Shown in pieces: positions 42,677 to 51,734 of a DNA stretch of 61,202 bases. Under the pieces are notes generated by a model. It worked only from the letters and a program-made list of their open reading frames with translations. It did no database searches and was not told the DNA's origin. The stretch spans positions 1 through 61,202 of the forward strand of contig NZ_NTGZ01000010.1 in the NCBI RefSeq assembly GCF_002551245.1, in the 5' to 3' direction. The stretch is from Streptomyces sp. rh34 (GTDB lineage Bacteria > Actinomycetota > Actinomycetes > Streptomycetales > Streptomycetaceae). Position numbers and translations under genes: made by a program. Each line of letters opens with the position of its first letter. Within the stretch, counting starts at the first letter, position 1.

Positions 42677-44317
42677 TCAGATCCCTGCCGCCGCCGCCAG
42701 GTCCCGCTTGATCCCGGTGAGCAGTTCCGCCCCCCGGGCCCGCGCGGCGGGCAGCCCGGCCGCGTCCGCCACCGGGACGACGACCTCCAGGTAGCACTTC
42801 AGCTTCGGCTCGGTGCCGCTCGGGCGGACGATCACCCGGGCCCCCTCCAGCTGGTAGCGCAGACCGTCGGTGGGCGGCAGCTTGTCCGTGCCCCGCGCCA
42901 GGTCCTCGGCCGAGGTGACGGCGAGACCCGCCAGCGCGGTCGGCGGCTGCTCCCGGAGCCGGGCCATGGCGTCCGCGATGACCGACAGGTCCTCCACCCG
43001 CACCGAGAGCTGGTCGGTGGCGTGCAGGCCGTGCGCGAGCGCCAGGTCGTCCAGCAGATCCAGCAGCGTACGGCCCTGCTCCTTGAGTACGGAGGCGAGC
43101 TCGGCGACGAGCAGGGCGGCGGTGATGCCGTCCTTGTCGCGGACGCCCTCGGGGTCGACGCAGTAGCCGAGCGCCTCCTCGTACCCGTACCGCAGGCCGT
43201 CCACCCGGGCGATCCACTTGAAACCGGTCAGCGTCTCCTCGTGACCGAGGCCCGCCTTCTCCGCGATCCGGCCGAGCAGCGACGACGACACGATCGACTC
43301 GGCGAACACGCCGCTCACGCCCCGCTCCACCAGGTGCGCGGCGAGCAGCGCGCCCACCTCGTCGCCGCGCAGCATCCGCCAGCCGCCCTCCGTGGCGGTG
43401 TCGGGCACGGCGACGGCGCAGCGGTCCGCGTCCGGGTCGTTGGCGATGACCAGGTCCGGCGCGGCCCGGCGCGCGGTGGCGAAGGCGAGATCCATCGCGC
43501 CGGGCTCCTCCGGGTTCGGGAAGGCCACGGTGGGGAACGCGGGGTCCGGCTCGGCCTGCTCCGCGACGAGCACCGGCGCGGGGAACCCGGCCCGCGCGAA
43601 CGCGGCGGTCAGCACGGAGGTGCCGACGCCGTGCATCGCGGTGTGGACGATGCGTGCCGTACGGGGGCTGTCGGGGGCCAGGACCGCGTCCGTGCGGGCG
43701 AGGTAGGCGTCCAGGACCTCGTCGCCGAGGGTCTCCCAGCCGCCCTCGGGGCGCGGTACGCCCGCCAGCGGGCCGACCGCGTCGATGGCTGCGGCGATCT
43801 CGCCGTCGGCCGGGGGCACGATCTGTGAGCCGTCGCCGAGGTAGACCTTGTAGCCGTTGTCGCGCGGCGGGTTGTGGCTGGCGGTGACCTCGACCCCGGC
43901 GACGGCTCCCAGATGCCTTATGGCGTACGCCAGTACGGGGGTGGGGAGCGGGCGGGGGAGCACGGCTGCGCGCAGCCCGGCCCCGGTCATCACGGCCGCC
44001 GTGTCGCGCGCGAAGTCGGCGGACTTGTAGCGGGCGTCGTACCCGATGACGACGAGCCCGCCCTCCTTGCCCCGGGCCTTCAGATACGCGGCGAGGCCGG
44101 CCGCCGCCCGGATCACCACGGACCGGTTCATCCGCATCGGACCGGCCCCCAGCTCCCCGCGCAGCCCGGCGGTGCCGAACTGGAGCGTGCCCGCGAACCG
44201 GGCGGCCAGCTCGGCGGTGTCGCCCGCCTCGACGATCGCGCCCAGCTCCGCACGCGTCTCGGGGTCGGGGTCCTCGGCCAGCCAGGTCCTGGCCTGCGCG
44301 ATGAGGTCGTGCTGCAC
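42677..44317 (-). CDS. Phospho-sugar mutase (phosphoglucomutase/phosphomannomutase family), candidate phosphopentomutase
   Basis: The 546-residue protein of the alpha-D-phosphohexomutase superfamily has the phospho-Ser loop VEVTASHNPPRDNGYKVY, the metal loop NDPDADRCAVAV, sugar motif GYEEALGYCVD and the C-terminal phosphate motif RPSGTEPKLKCY. The length matches the PGM2/PgcA branch, which includes the human phosphopentomutase. It is downstream of the purine phosphorylase gene on the same strand, and no DeoB-type phosphopentomutase is in the window, so pentose-1-phosphate to 5-phosphate conversion is inferred. The GTG has AAGGCGG upstream. Confidence 0.88.
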   Translation of the reverse strand: MQHDLIAQARTWLAEDPDPETRAELGAIVEAGDTAELAARFAGTLQFGTAGLRGELGAGPMRMNRSVVIRAAAGLAAYLKARGKEGGLVVIGYDARYKSADFARDTAAVMTGAGLRAAVLPRPLPTPVLAYAIRHLGAVAGVEVTASHNPPRDNGYKVYLGDGSQIVPPADGEIAAAIDAVGPLAGVPRPEGGWETLGDEVLDAYLARTDAVLAPDSPRTARIVHTAMHGVGTSVLTAAFARAGFPAPVLVAEQAEPDPAFPTVAFPNPEEPGAMDLAFATARRAAPDLVIANDPDADRCAVAVPDTATEGGWRMLRGDEVGALLAAHLVERGVSGVFAESIVSSSLLGRIAEKAGLGHEETLTGFKWIARVDGLRYGYEEALGYCVDPEGVRDKDGITAALLVAELASVLKEQGRTLLDLLDDLALAHGLHATDQLSVRVEDLSVIADAMARLREQPPTALAGLAVTSAEDLARGTDKLPPTDGLRYQLEGARVIVRPSGTEPKLKCYLEVVVPVADAAGLPAARARGAELLTGIKRDLAAAAGI

Positions 44318-44509
44318 GGGGTCCGCCTTTCGGGGGTGCGGAAGCGGGGTACGGGGGTGGGGTGCGGGCGGTCGGGGCTGGGGGCGGTGCGAGGGCGCGG
44401 GGTCCGGGGGCGCGGGTTCGGGGCTCCGCCCCGGACCCAGGTCCTCACACGCCGGACGGGCTGGAAACGCGGCCGGGCGGGCCGAGGCGGGTAGGAACAG
44501 GCAGTGCCG

Positions 44510-44580
44510 GTCCCCGAAGGGCTCGGGTGCAGGCGAGCCAGTCTCCGAAGGGCTCGGGGACAGGCGAGCCGGTCCCCGAG
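44510..44580. repeat. 31-bp tandem repeat, 2.3 copies
   Basis: The unit at 44510-44540 is repeated with few changes at 44541-44571, and a third partial copy starts at 44572, just after the purine phosphorylase stop. The gap 44318-44588 holds no gene. Each unit contains CCGAAGGGCTCGG, which can form a small hairpin. Confidence 0.7.
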
Positions 44581-44588
44581 GGCGCGGA

Positions 44589-45413
44589 TCAGACGCGGTC
44601 GAGCACCCGGGCCAGCAGTGCGCCCATCCGGGTCGCCGAGTCGCGGCCGGCCTGGAGGACCTCCTCGTGGTTGAGAGGTTCTCCGGACATGCCCGCCGCC
44701 AGGTTGGTGACGAGGGAGAGGCCGAGCACCTCGGCGCCCGCCTCCCGGGCCGCGATGGCCTCCAGGACCGTGGACATGCCCACCAGGTCGCCGCCGAGCA
44801 CCCGGACCATGTTGATCTCGGCCGGGGTCTCGTAGTGCGGGCCGGGCAACTGGACGTAGACGCCCTCTTCGAGGGTGTCGTCGATCTCCTTGCACAGCGC
44901 GCGCAGCCGCGGGGAGTACAGGTCGGTCAGGTCGACGAAGTTGGCGCCGATGATCGGGGAGGCGGCCGTCAGGTTGATGTGGTCGCTGATCAGGACCGGC
45001 TGTCCCGGGCGCATGCCCTCGCGCAGACCGCCGCAGCCGTTCGTCAGGATGACGGTCCCGCAGCCCGCGGCCACCGCCGTGCGGACCCCGTGGGCGACGG
45101 CGGCGACGCCCCGGCCCTCGTAGAAGTGCGTGCGGCCGAGGAAGACCAGCGCGCGCTTCTCGCCGATCCTGTACGAGCGGACCGTGCCGCCGTGGCCCTC
45201 GACGGCGGGCGCCGGGAAGCCGGGCAGGTCGGTCACGGGGAACTCGGCCTCCGGGACGCCGAGTGCTTCGCCCGCGGGCGCCCAGCCGGAGCCCATGACC
45301 AGGGCGACGTCATGGGTCTCGGCGCCGGTCAGCTCGCGCAGGCGGGCGGCGGCCCCGGCGGCGGCTGCCTGCGGGTCGCCCTGGATGTTGTCCGGAATAA
45401 CTGATGCGTTCAC
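44589..45413 (-). CDS. Purine nucleoside phosphorylase (trimeric type)
   Basis: It cleaves inosine, guanosine and deoxy forms with phosphate. From GTG 45413 it has 274 residues, with [19 protein letters not shown] (phosphate site), [31 protein letters not shown] and the catalytic-site SLVTNLAAG. The GTG has no ribosome site; a -10-like TACGCT (complement of 45421-45426) ends 7 nt before it. A perfect nucleoside operator lies at the -35 position. Confidence 0.93.
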   Translation of the reverse strand: MNASVIPDNIQGDPQAAAAGAAARLRELTGAETHDVALVMGSGWAPAGEALGVPEAEFPVTDLPGFPAPAVEGHGGTVRSYRIGEKRALVFLGRTHFYEGRGVAAVAHGVRTAVAAGCGTVILTNGCGGLREGMRPGQPVLISDHINLTAASPIIGANFVDLTDLYSPRLRALCKEIDDTLEEGVYVQLPGPHYETPAEINMVRVLGGDLVGMSTVLEAIAAREAGAEVLGLSLVTNLAAGMSGEPLNHEEVLQAGRDSATRMGALLARVLDRV

Positions 45414-45420
45414 GCGGACG

Positions 45421-45450
45421 AGCGTAACCGCTGAATCCCTACGCGCGTAG
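45421..45450 (-). promoter_or_regulatory. Perfect nucleoside-operator palindrome and -10 of the purine phosphorylase gene
   Basis: CTACGCGCGTAG (45439-45450) is perfect and covers the expected -35 region; the -10-like TACGCT is the complement of 45421-45426. Confidence 0.75.
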
Positions 45451-45529
45451 ATGTACGGGCGCAAAGACGTGCCGCGGGTCCTTGTGCTTTTGCACGAAGA
45501 CGGCGTGACCGGGCCCCGGTCCGCCCTGG

Positions 45530-45967
45530 TCAGCAGGGACGCTTGCGCAGTTCCATCACGTAGTCGTGCGGTGCGCCGGAGGATTCCGCGGCGTCCGCGA
45601 TCTCGCCCAGATAACGTGCCGAGGGCAGCCCGCCCTCGTATCCGTTCAGCACGTACATCCAGGCCGGCTCCTCACCGTCCAGGGTGTGCACGCGCACCCG
45701 CATCCGGCGGTAGATGTCGAGCCCGACACCCTCCCAGCGGTCCATCGAGTCCTCGTCCATCGGCGCCAGGTCGTACAGCGCGACGAAGACCTGGGAGCGC
45801 GGAGCCTCCACCACGGTGGCCAGCGCCCCCTCCCAGCCCATCTGCTCCCCGCCGAAGGTCAGCCGCCAGCCGTTGAGCCAGCCGGTGCTGCGCATCGGTG
45901 AATGCGGGGCGCGGCGAGTCATGAGCCGCGCGTCGAGGTTGCCGGCGTACGCGGCGTAGAGCGACAT
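45530..45967 (-). CDS. Gamma-glutamylcyclotransferase-like protein
   Basis: The 145-residue protein opens [12 protein letters not shown], a variant of the YGSNL substrate loop of the GGCT fold, with [30 protein letters not shown] and a C-terminal YMYV-like strand ([18 protein letters not shown]). It may act on gamma-glutamyl amines or be a fold-only member. The ATG is 7 nt from a -10-like TACCCT (complement of 45975-45980), so the mRNA is probably leaderless. The 272 nt up to the next gene hold nothing else convincing. Confidence 0.78.
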   Translation of the reverse strand: MSLYAAYAGNLDARLMTRRAPHSPMRSTGWLNGWRLTFGGEQMGWEGALATVVEAPRSQVFVALYDLAPMDEDSMDRWEGVGLDIYRRMRVRVHTLDGEEPAWMYVLNGYEGGLPSARYLGEIADAAESSGAPHDYVMELRKRPC

Positions 45968-46239
45968 GGGACCGAGGGTACGGGAGGTGGGCGCGGGAGC
46001 GGCGGTTCCTGTGACGAAGGCCCCGGTCGGGCGAGTGCGCGGCGGGTCCGCGGCGCCGTTCCCGGCGGCTCGTTCCCGTGCGGCGGGCGCCCTCTTTCCC
46101 GTATGGAGGGCCCCGGGGCGAAGCACTTTGGCGCGTGCGGGACAATGGAGTACGTACTGCATTCCCCCGGGGCGATCCCCCGGACCCCCGGCCGGGGCGG
46201 CAGACGGCCGCGGGTTACACAACGCGAGGCGGACTTTTC

Positions 46240-47679
46240 GTGACCCGGATCGTGATCATCGGCGGCGGCCCCGGCGGCTACGAAGCAGCCCTGGTGGGCG
46301 CCCAGCTCGGCGCGGAGGTGACCGTCGTCGACTGCGACGGTCTGGGCGGGGCCTCGGTCCTCACCGACTGCGTGCCCTCGAAGACCCTGATCGCCACGGC
46401 CGAGGTGATGACCACCTTCGACTCCTCGTACGAGGAGCTGGGCATCATCGTCGCCGACGACACCCCGCACGTGGAGCAGGCCGCCCGGGTCGTCGGCGTG
46501 GACCTCGGCAAGGTCAACCGCCGGGTCAAGCGCCTCGCGCTCGCCCAGTCCCACGACATCACCGCCTCCGTCACCCGGGCCGGCGCCCGCGTGATGCGCG
46601 GCCGGGGCCGGCTCGACGGGCTCCAGGCCGCCGACGGGTCCCGCCAGGTCGTCGTCACCGCCGCGGACGGCACCGAGGAGCGGCTGACCGCCGACGCCGT
46701 GCTGATAGCGACCGGCGGCCGCCCCCGGGAGATCCCGGACGCGCAGCCCGACGGCGAGCGCATCCTGAACTGGACCCAGGTCTACGACCTCGACGAGCTT
46801 CCCGAGGAGCTCATCGTCGTCGGATCCGGTGTCACCGGCGCCGAGTTCGCCGGCGCCTACCAGGCGCTCGGCTCCCGCGTCACCCTCGTCTCCTCCCGGG
46901 ACCGGGTGCTGCCCGGCGAGGACCCGGACGCCGCCGCCGTCCTGGAGGACGTCTTCCGCCGCCGCGGGATGAACGTCATGGCCCGCTCCCGCGCCCAGTC
47001 CGCCAAGCGTGTCGGCGACCGGGTCGAGGTGACGCTGGCCGACGGCCGGGTCATCACCGGCTCGCACTGCCTGATGGCGGTCGGCGCGATCCCGAACACC
47101 GCGGGCATGGGCCTGGAGGAGGCCGGCGTACGGCTCAAGGACTCCGGGCACGTCCTCACCGACCGGGTCTCGCGCACCAGCGCCCCCGGCGTCTACGCGG
47201 CCGGTGACGTCACCGGGATCTTCGCGCTGGCCTCGGTCGCCGCGATGCAGGGCCGCATCGCGATGTACCACTTCCTGGGCGACGCGGTCGCCCCGCTGAA
47301 CCTCAAGGCCGTCTCCGCCAACGTCTTCACCGACCCGGAGATCGCCACCGTCGGCTACAGCCAGGCCGAGGTCGACGCGGGCAAGATCGAGGCCCGGGTG
47401 GTGAAGCTGCCGCTGCTGCGCAACCCGCGCGCCAAGATGCAGGGCATCCGCGACGGCTTCGTCAAGATCTTCTGCCGTCCCGGTACGGGCATCGTGGTCG
47501 GGGGCTGCGTGGTCGCGCCGCGCGCCAGCGAGCTGATCCATCCCATCTCGCTCGCGGTCGACAACAACCTGACGGTGGAGCAGATCGCCAACGCGTTCAC
47601 GGTGTACCCGTCCCTCTCCGGATCGATCGCCGAAGTGGCCCGGCAGCTGCACACCCGCAAGCTCACGGGCGAGGACTGA
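46240..47679 (+). CDS. NAD(P)H-quinone dehydrogenase, LpdA type (pyridine nucleotide-disulfide family)
   Basis: The 479-residue flavoprotein has IVIIGGGPGGYEAAL (FAD), VVGSGVTGAEFAGAY (NAD(P)H) and GVYAAGDVTG. The redox loop reads GLGGASVLTDCVPSK: the first Cys of the CxxxxC disulfide is Ser, and the C-terminal His-Glu motif is replaced by YPSLSGSIAE. It therefore cannot be a normal lipoamide dehydrogenase, and matches Mycobacterium LpdA (Rv3303c), a quinone reductase. The GTG at 46240 has GAGGCGG upstream. It is monocistronic with a terminator. Confidence 0.88.
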   Translation: MTRIVIIGGGPGGYEAALVGAQLGAEVTVVDCDGLGGASVLTDCVPSKTLIATAEVMTTFDSSYEELGIIVADDTPHVEQAARVVGVDLGKVNRRVKRLALAQSHDITASVTRAGARVMRGRGRLDGLQAADGSRQVVVTAADGTEERLTADAVLIATGGRPREIPDAQPDGERILNWTQVYDLDELPEELIVVGSGVTGAEFAGAYQALGSRVTLVSSRDRVLPGEDPDAAAVLEDVFRRRGMNVMARSRAQSAKRVGDRVEVTLADGRVITGSHCLMAVGAIPNTAGMGLEEAGVRLKDSGHVLTDRVSRTSAPGVYAAGDVTGIFALASVAAMQGRIAMYHFLGDAVAPLNLKAVSANVFTDPEIATVGYSQAEVDAGKIEARVVKLPLLRNPRAKMQGIRDGFVKIFCRPGTGIVVGGCVVAPRASELIHPISLAVDNNLTVEQIANAFTVYPSLSGSIAEVARQLHTRKLTGED

Positions 47680-47774
47680 GGGCCCGGGAAGCGCGGCATT
47701 TCCGGCATCTCACCGCAACTCGGCGGCAGTCCGGGCGGTGCGACGACCGCCTGACGATCACCGCTGAACAACAG

Positions 47775-47806
47775 AGGGGCCTCCTATACCACTTGGAGGC
47801 CCCTTT
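47775..47806 (+). terminator. Terminator after the quinone dehydrogenase gene
   Basis: A 10-bp perfect stem pairs 47775-47784 with 47795-47804 around a 10-nt loop, followed by TT. Confidence 0.8.
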
Positions 47807-47868
47807 GAAGTACAACTTCTGTTATTCGGCGCAAACTGCTGAAAACTCACCGGCGGTCAGGTTACTGT
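47807..47868 (+). promoter_or_regulatory. Promoter and inverted repeat before the DeoR gene
   Basis: CTGAAA (47839-47844) and TACTGT (47863-47868) are separated by 18 nt, and the -10 ends 7 nt before the GTG. A perfect inverted repeat GAAGT-ACA-ACTTC (47807-47819) is upstream and may be an autoregulatory site. Confidence 0.5.
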
Positions 47869-47875
47869 CAGTTTC

Positions 47876-48835
47876 GTGTTCGCTGCAGAACGTCGTCAAT
47901 TGATCCTCGAAATGGTGCGTGCCAACGGGGCGGTATCGCTCCGTGAGCTCGCCCGCGTCGTCCAGACCTCCGAAGTGACCGTACGGCGGGACGTGCGGGC
48001 ACTGGAGGCAGAAGGACTCCTCGACCGCCGGCACGGCGGTGCGGTCTTGCCGGGCGGTTTTACGCGGGAGTCCGGCTTTCCGCAGAAATCCCATCTCTCC
48101 ACCGCGGAGAAGACTGCTATCGCCGACCTGGCCGCAGGCCTCGTCGGCGAGGGCGAGGCCATCGTGGTCGGCGCCGGCACGACCACGCAGGAGCTGGCCC
48201 GTCGGCTCGCGCGGGTCCCCGGTCTGACCGTCGTCACCAACTCCCTGCTGGTGGCCCAGGCGTTGGCCCACGCCAACCGGGTGGAAGTCGTCATGACCGG
48301 CGGCACCCTGCGCGGGAGCAACTACGCGCTGGTGGGCAGCGGGGCCGAGCAGTCCCTCCAGGGGCTGCGGGTCTCCCGGGCCTTCCTCTCCGGGAGCGGC
48401 CTCACGGCGGAGCGTGGCCTGTCCACCTCCAACATGCTCTCGGCCAGCGTCGACCGGGCTCTCGTGCAGGCCGCCGCGGAGGTGGTCGTCCTGGCGGACC
48501 ACACCAAGCTCGGCTCGGACACCATGTTCCAGACGGTGCCCACCGAGCTGATCACCCGTCTGGTGACGGACGAGCCCCCGCTCCACGACGAGCGGGCCGC
48601 CGCCGAGCTCCAGTCCCTGGCGGACCAGGGTGTGGAGATCACGGTGGCCGGTCCGGGCGCGGACGCGTCCGGCGGGGACGGCGGCCCTCCGGGGCGTCAG
48701 CCCCGCCGGGAGATGCCGCTCCCCGGCCAGCGGCGCACGCAGAACGGCGGTCTCGGGCCGCAGCTCCGCAGTGCCTCCGCGCTGGCGGACGTCCCGGGAG
48801 AGCGGGCGCGGGTCGCGGACCTGCGGCGGCGGTAG
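47876..48835 (+). CDS. DeoR/GlpR-family transcriptional regulator
   Basis: The 319-residue protein has a DeoR winged helix at about 1-57 (AAERRQLILEMVRANG, VTVRRDVRALEAEGLL, HGGAVLPGG) and a DeoRC sensor domain (AGLVGEGEAIVVGAGTTTQE, VVTNSLLVAQAL, VVMTGGTLRG, VVLADHTKLG). The sensor normally binds a phosphosugar. The last 55 residues are Gly/Arg/Pro-rich and unlike the family. The GTG start looks leaderless. It is a candidate, not proven, regulator for the nucleoside regulon, but its own promoter lacks CTACGCGCGTAG. Confidence 0.9.
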   Translation: MFAAERRQLILEMVRANGAVSLRELARVVQTSEVTVRRDVRALEAEGLLDRRHGGAVLPGGFTRESGFPQKSHLSTAEKTAIADLAAGLVGEGEAIVVGAGTTTQELARRLARVPGLTVVTNSLLVAQALAHANRVEVVMTGGTLRGSNYALVGSGAEQSLQGLRVSRAFLSGSGLTAERGLSTSNMLSASVDRALVQAAAEVVVLADHTKLGSDTMFQTVPTELITRLVTDEPPLHDERAAAELQSLADQGVEITVAGPGADASGGDGGPPGRQPRREMPLPGQRRTQNGGLGPQLRSASALADVPGERARVADLRRR

Positions 48836-48842
48836 GGCCGTC

Positions 48843-48862
48843 TCGGGGGCGCTGGCCCCCGA
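48843..48862. terminator. Hairpin between convergent regulators
   Basis: An 8-bp perfect stem pairs 48843-48850 with 48855-48862 around GCTG, between the DeoR and TetR stops. Confidence 0.7.
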
Positions 48863-48900
48863 ACCCCGCGCGGCGGTCACGAGCCCGGCCGCAGGGCCCC

Positions 48901-49497
48901 CTACTTCAGCCCGCGCAGCGTCAGCCGCAGCAGCCGCTCCGCCAACTCCGGGTCGTCGGGCGACTGCTCGGCCGCCAGCGCGATCGCGTTGGTGAGCTGG
49001 AGCAGATCGTCGATCGAGACGTCGGCCCGCACCGACCCGCTCTCCTGGGCCCGGCGCAGCAGCCCCGCGCCCGCCTCCCGGAGCGGCAGATGGCACTGCG
49101 CGAGGGCCGAGGTCTCGTTGCGCGAGGCGGACATCAGGCCGTGGGCCAGGCCGCGGTACTCACCCGCATGAGTGACGATCGCGCCCAGCCAGTCCACCAG
49201 CGCACGGCACGGGGCTTCCGCCGCCGCCAGCTCCCGGGAGCGGTCCAGGAGTGAGCACAGGGCGTCCTGGAAGACCGCGTTCATCAGGGCGTCCCGGTTC
49301 GGGAAGTGCCGGTAGAGGGTGCCGATGCCCACACCCGCCCGCCGGGCGATGTCCTCCAGCGACGCGTCCGTGCCGTGCTCGGCGAAGGACCTGCGGGCCT
49401 CACCCACCAGCCGGTCGTGGTTCCGGCGCGCGTCCGCGCGCATCGGCCGGGCCGGCGCTTGTGCCGTGCTCGTCTCCATCGGGATCGCCCCTGCCAT
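48901..49497 (-). CDS. TetR-family transcriptional regulator
   Basis: The 198-residue protein has the TetR helix-turn-helix at about 27-70 (RLVGEARRSFAEHGTDASLE, DIARRAGVGIGTLYRHFPNR) and an all-helical ligand domain. ATG 49497 has GGAGGGGCGG upstream; ATG 49479 is a second choice. It is downstream of the carboxylase alpha-subunit gene on the same strand, but a hairpin separates them. Ligand unknown. Confidence 0.88.
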   Translation of the reverse strand: MAGAIPMETSTAQAPARPMRADARRNHDRLVGEARRSFAEHGTDASLEDIARRAGVGIGTLYRHFPNRDALMNAVFQDALCSLLDRSRELAAAEAPCRALVDWLGAIVTHAGEYRGLAHGLMSASRNETSALAQCHLPLREAGAGLLRRAQESGSVRADVSIDDLLQLTNAIALAAEQSPDDPELAERLLRLTLRGLK

Positions 49498-49554
49498 GGC
49501 TTCCGCCCCTCCCTCGGTCCTCGGACCCTCGTGGGTTCCAGGATGCCACTGTGA

Positions 49555-49599
49555 CGAAGGGCCCGGCCCGCGTCATCACGACGTGGACCGGGCCCTTCG
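49555..49599 (-). terminator. Terminator of the acyl-CoA carboxylase alpha gene
   Basis: A 12-bp perfect stem pairs 49555-49566 with 49588-49599 around a 21-nt loop, 16 nt after the carboxylase stop. Confidence 0.7.
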
Positions 49600-49614
49600 G
49601 GGCGTGCCGGGCGG

Positions 49615-51369
49615 TCAGTCCTTGATCTCGCAGATCAGGGCGCCGGAGGTGACGGAGGCGCCGACCTCGGCGGTGAGGCCCTTGACGGTGCCGGAGCGGT
49701 GCGCGTTGAGCGGCTGCTCCATCTTCATGGCCTCCAGGACGACGACGAGGTCGCCCTCCTTGACCTCCTGGCCCTCCTCCACCGCGATCTTGACGATGGT
49801 GCCCTGCATGGGCGAGGCGAGGCTGTCGCCCGAGGCGGCGGAGCCGGCCTTCTTCGCGGCGCGGCGCTTGGGCTTCGCCCCGGCGGCGAGGCCGGTGCGG
49901 GCCAGCGACATGCCCAGCGAGGACGGCAGCGACACTTCCAGGCGCTTGCCGCCGACCTCGACGACGACGGTCTCCCGTCCGGCCTCGTCCTCCGCATCCG
50001 CGTCCGCGGGGGCGGCGAAGGGCTTGATGTCGTTGACGAACTCGGTCTCGATCCACCGTGTGTGGACGGTGAACGGGTCCGCCGTGAAGGCGGGGTCCGC
50101 GACGACGGCACGGTGGAACGGGATGGCGGTGGCCATGCCCTCGACGGTGAACTCCGCCAGCGCGCGGGCGGCGCGCTGGAGCGCCTGCTCGCGGGTCGCG
50201 CCGGTCACGATGAGCTTGGCGAGCAGGGAGTCCCAGGCGGGGCCGATCACGCTGCCCGACTCGACGCCCGCGTCGAGGCGGACGCCGGGGCCGGTCGGCG
50301 GGGCGAAGGTGGTGACGGTGCCGGGGGCGGGCAGGAAGCCGCGGCCCGGGTCCTCGCCGTTGATACGGAACTCGAAGGAGTGACCGCGCACGGCGGGATC
50401 GTCGTAGCCGAGCTCCTCGCCGTCGGCGATACGGAACATCTCGCGTACGAGGTCGATGCCCGTGACCTCTTCGGTGACGGGGTGCTCGACCTGGAGGCGG
50501 GTGTTGACCTCCAGGAACGAGATGGTCCCGTCAGCGCCGACGAGGAACTCGACCGTGCCGGCGCCGACGTAGCCGGCTTCCTTCAGGATCGCCTTCGACG
50601 CCGCGTACAGCTCCTCGTTCTGCGCCTGGCTCAGGAAGGGGGCCGGGGCCTCCTCCACGAGCTTCTGGTGGCGGCGCTGGAGCGAACAGTCGCGGGTGGA
50701 GACGACGACCACGTTGCCGTGGGTGTCGGCCAGGCACTGGGTCTCCACGTGGCGCGGCTTGTCGAGGTAGCGCTCGACGAAGCACTCGCCCCGGCCGAAC
50801 GCCGCCACGGCCTCGCGGACCGCGGAGTCGTACAGCTCCGGGATCTCCTCCAGCGTGCGGGCCACCTTCAGGCCGCGACCGCCGCCGCCGAAGGCCGCCT
50901 TGATCGCGACCGGCAGTCCGTTCTGCTCGGCGAACGCGACGACCTCGTCGGACCCGGAGACCGGGTCCGGGGTGCCGGCCACCAGCGGGGCGCCCGCGCG
51001 CTGGGCGATGTGCCGGGCGGCGACCTTGTCGCCGAGGTCGCGGATGGCCTGCGGCGGCGGGCCGATCCAGGTCAGCCCGGCGTCCAGGACGGCCTGGGCG
51101 AACTCCGCGTTCTCCGACAGGAATCCGTAACCGGGGTGGACCGCGTCCGCCCCCGAATCCGCCGCGGCCCGCAGCACCTTGGCCATGTCCAGATAGCTGG
51201 CGGCCGGGGTGTCACCGCCCAGGGCGAACGCCTCGTCTGCGGCCCGGACATGCAGTGCGTCCCGGTCCGGCTCGGCGTAGACCGCGACACTCGCGATCCC
51301 CGCGTCCCGGCACGCCCGAGCAACGCGGACAGCGATTTCGCCACGGTTGGCGATGAGCACCTTGCGCAC
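49615..51369 (-). CDS. Acyl-CoA carboxylase alpha subunit (biotin carboxylase plus BCCP)
   Basis: The 584-residue protein has an N-terminal biotin carboxylase domain ([41 protein letters not shown]-grasp Gly loop [28 protein letters not shown]) and a C-terminal biotin carrier with Lys549 in EAMKMEQ as the biotinylation site. It carboxylates biotin with ATP and bicarbonate and passes it to beta subunits such as PccB, encoded 3.5 kb away; BirA, also in the window, would attach its biotin. The GTG has GAGGGAG upstream. As I recall this corresponds to the accA2/accA1-type gene of S. coelicolor. Confidence 0.95.
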   Translation of the reverse strand: MRKVLIANRGEIAVRVARACRDAGIASVAVYAEPDRDALHVRAADEAFALGGDTPAASYLDMAKVLRAAADSGADAVHPGYGFLSENAEFAQAVLDAGLTWIGPPPQAIRDLGDKVAARHIAQRAGAPLVAGTPDPVSGSDEVVAFAEQNGLPVAIKAAFGGGGRGLKVARTLEEIPELYDSAVREAVAAFGRGECFVERYLDKPRHVETQCLADTHGNVVVVSTRDCSLQRRHQKLVEEAPAPFLSQAQNEELYAASKAILKEAGYVGAGTVEFLVGADGTISFLEVNTRLQVEHPVTEEVTGIDLVREMFRIADGEELGYDDPAVRGHSFEFRINGEDPGRGFLPAPGTVTTFAPPTGPGVRLDAGVESGSVIGPAWDSLLAKLIVTGATREQALQRAARALAEFTVEGMATAIPFHRAVVADPAFTADPFTVHTRWIETEFVNDIKPFAAPADADAEDEAGRETVVVEVGGKRLEVSLPSSLGMSLARTGLAAGAKPKRRAAKKAGSAASGDSLASPMQGTIVKIAVEEGQEVKEGDLVVVLEAMKMEQPLNAHRSGTVKGLTAEVGASVTSGALICEIKD

Positions 51370-51734
51370 GATGACTCCCTCCTCGAAACAAGCTGAGTTT
51401 AGGGACTACCGACACGGCCGTACGACCCGTCCCCAATGGTGAGCTTGCCCACACGGAGTGTGATCCGAGGCTTGCCCCAGTAGTGAAATCCCTTGTGGCA
51501 CCACGGTACGCCGCGATCCTCCACCGCACAGTAACCAGCCGGTGTGGTGCAGGTCTCTGTCTTTAAGGTCAACGCCTCACGGTGTTTCTTTGTGGAGTCC
51601 CTACGAACGGCCGATGGATTCTTTGCCCGGCGCACGGACCTGCCCCACCCCTGTCGTACCTCTTGTCCGACGGAATACCCGTGAGTAGGGTCCGCGCTAC
51701 GCACGTACTGCAGGTAACAGGGGGTGGAACGGTC
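51370..51734. other. Divergent intergenic region with a possible Cys-rich small ORF
   Basis: No certain gene. On the minus strand 51399-51572 could encode 57 residues from a TTG (TETCTTPAGYCAVEDRG, then WCHKGFHYWGKPR), with three Cys and three aromatic Trp/Tyr residues near His, but codon third positions are less G/C-biased than in the neighbouring genes. On the plus strand lies the promoter at 51663-51691. Confidence 0.35.
51663..51691 (+). promoter_or_regulatory. Promoter of the small membrane-protein gene
   Basis: TTGTCC (51663-51668) and TAGGGT (51686-51691) are separated by 17 nt, a housekeeping-type promoter about 43 nt before the ATG. Confidence 0.6.

Noticed and set aside
49699..51396. 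565-residue plus-strand frame opposite the acyl-CoA carboxylase alpha gene
   Set aside because: Mirror frame; the minus strand encodes a complete biotin carboxylase with its carrier domain.
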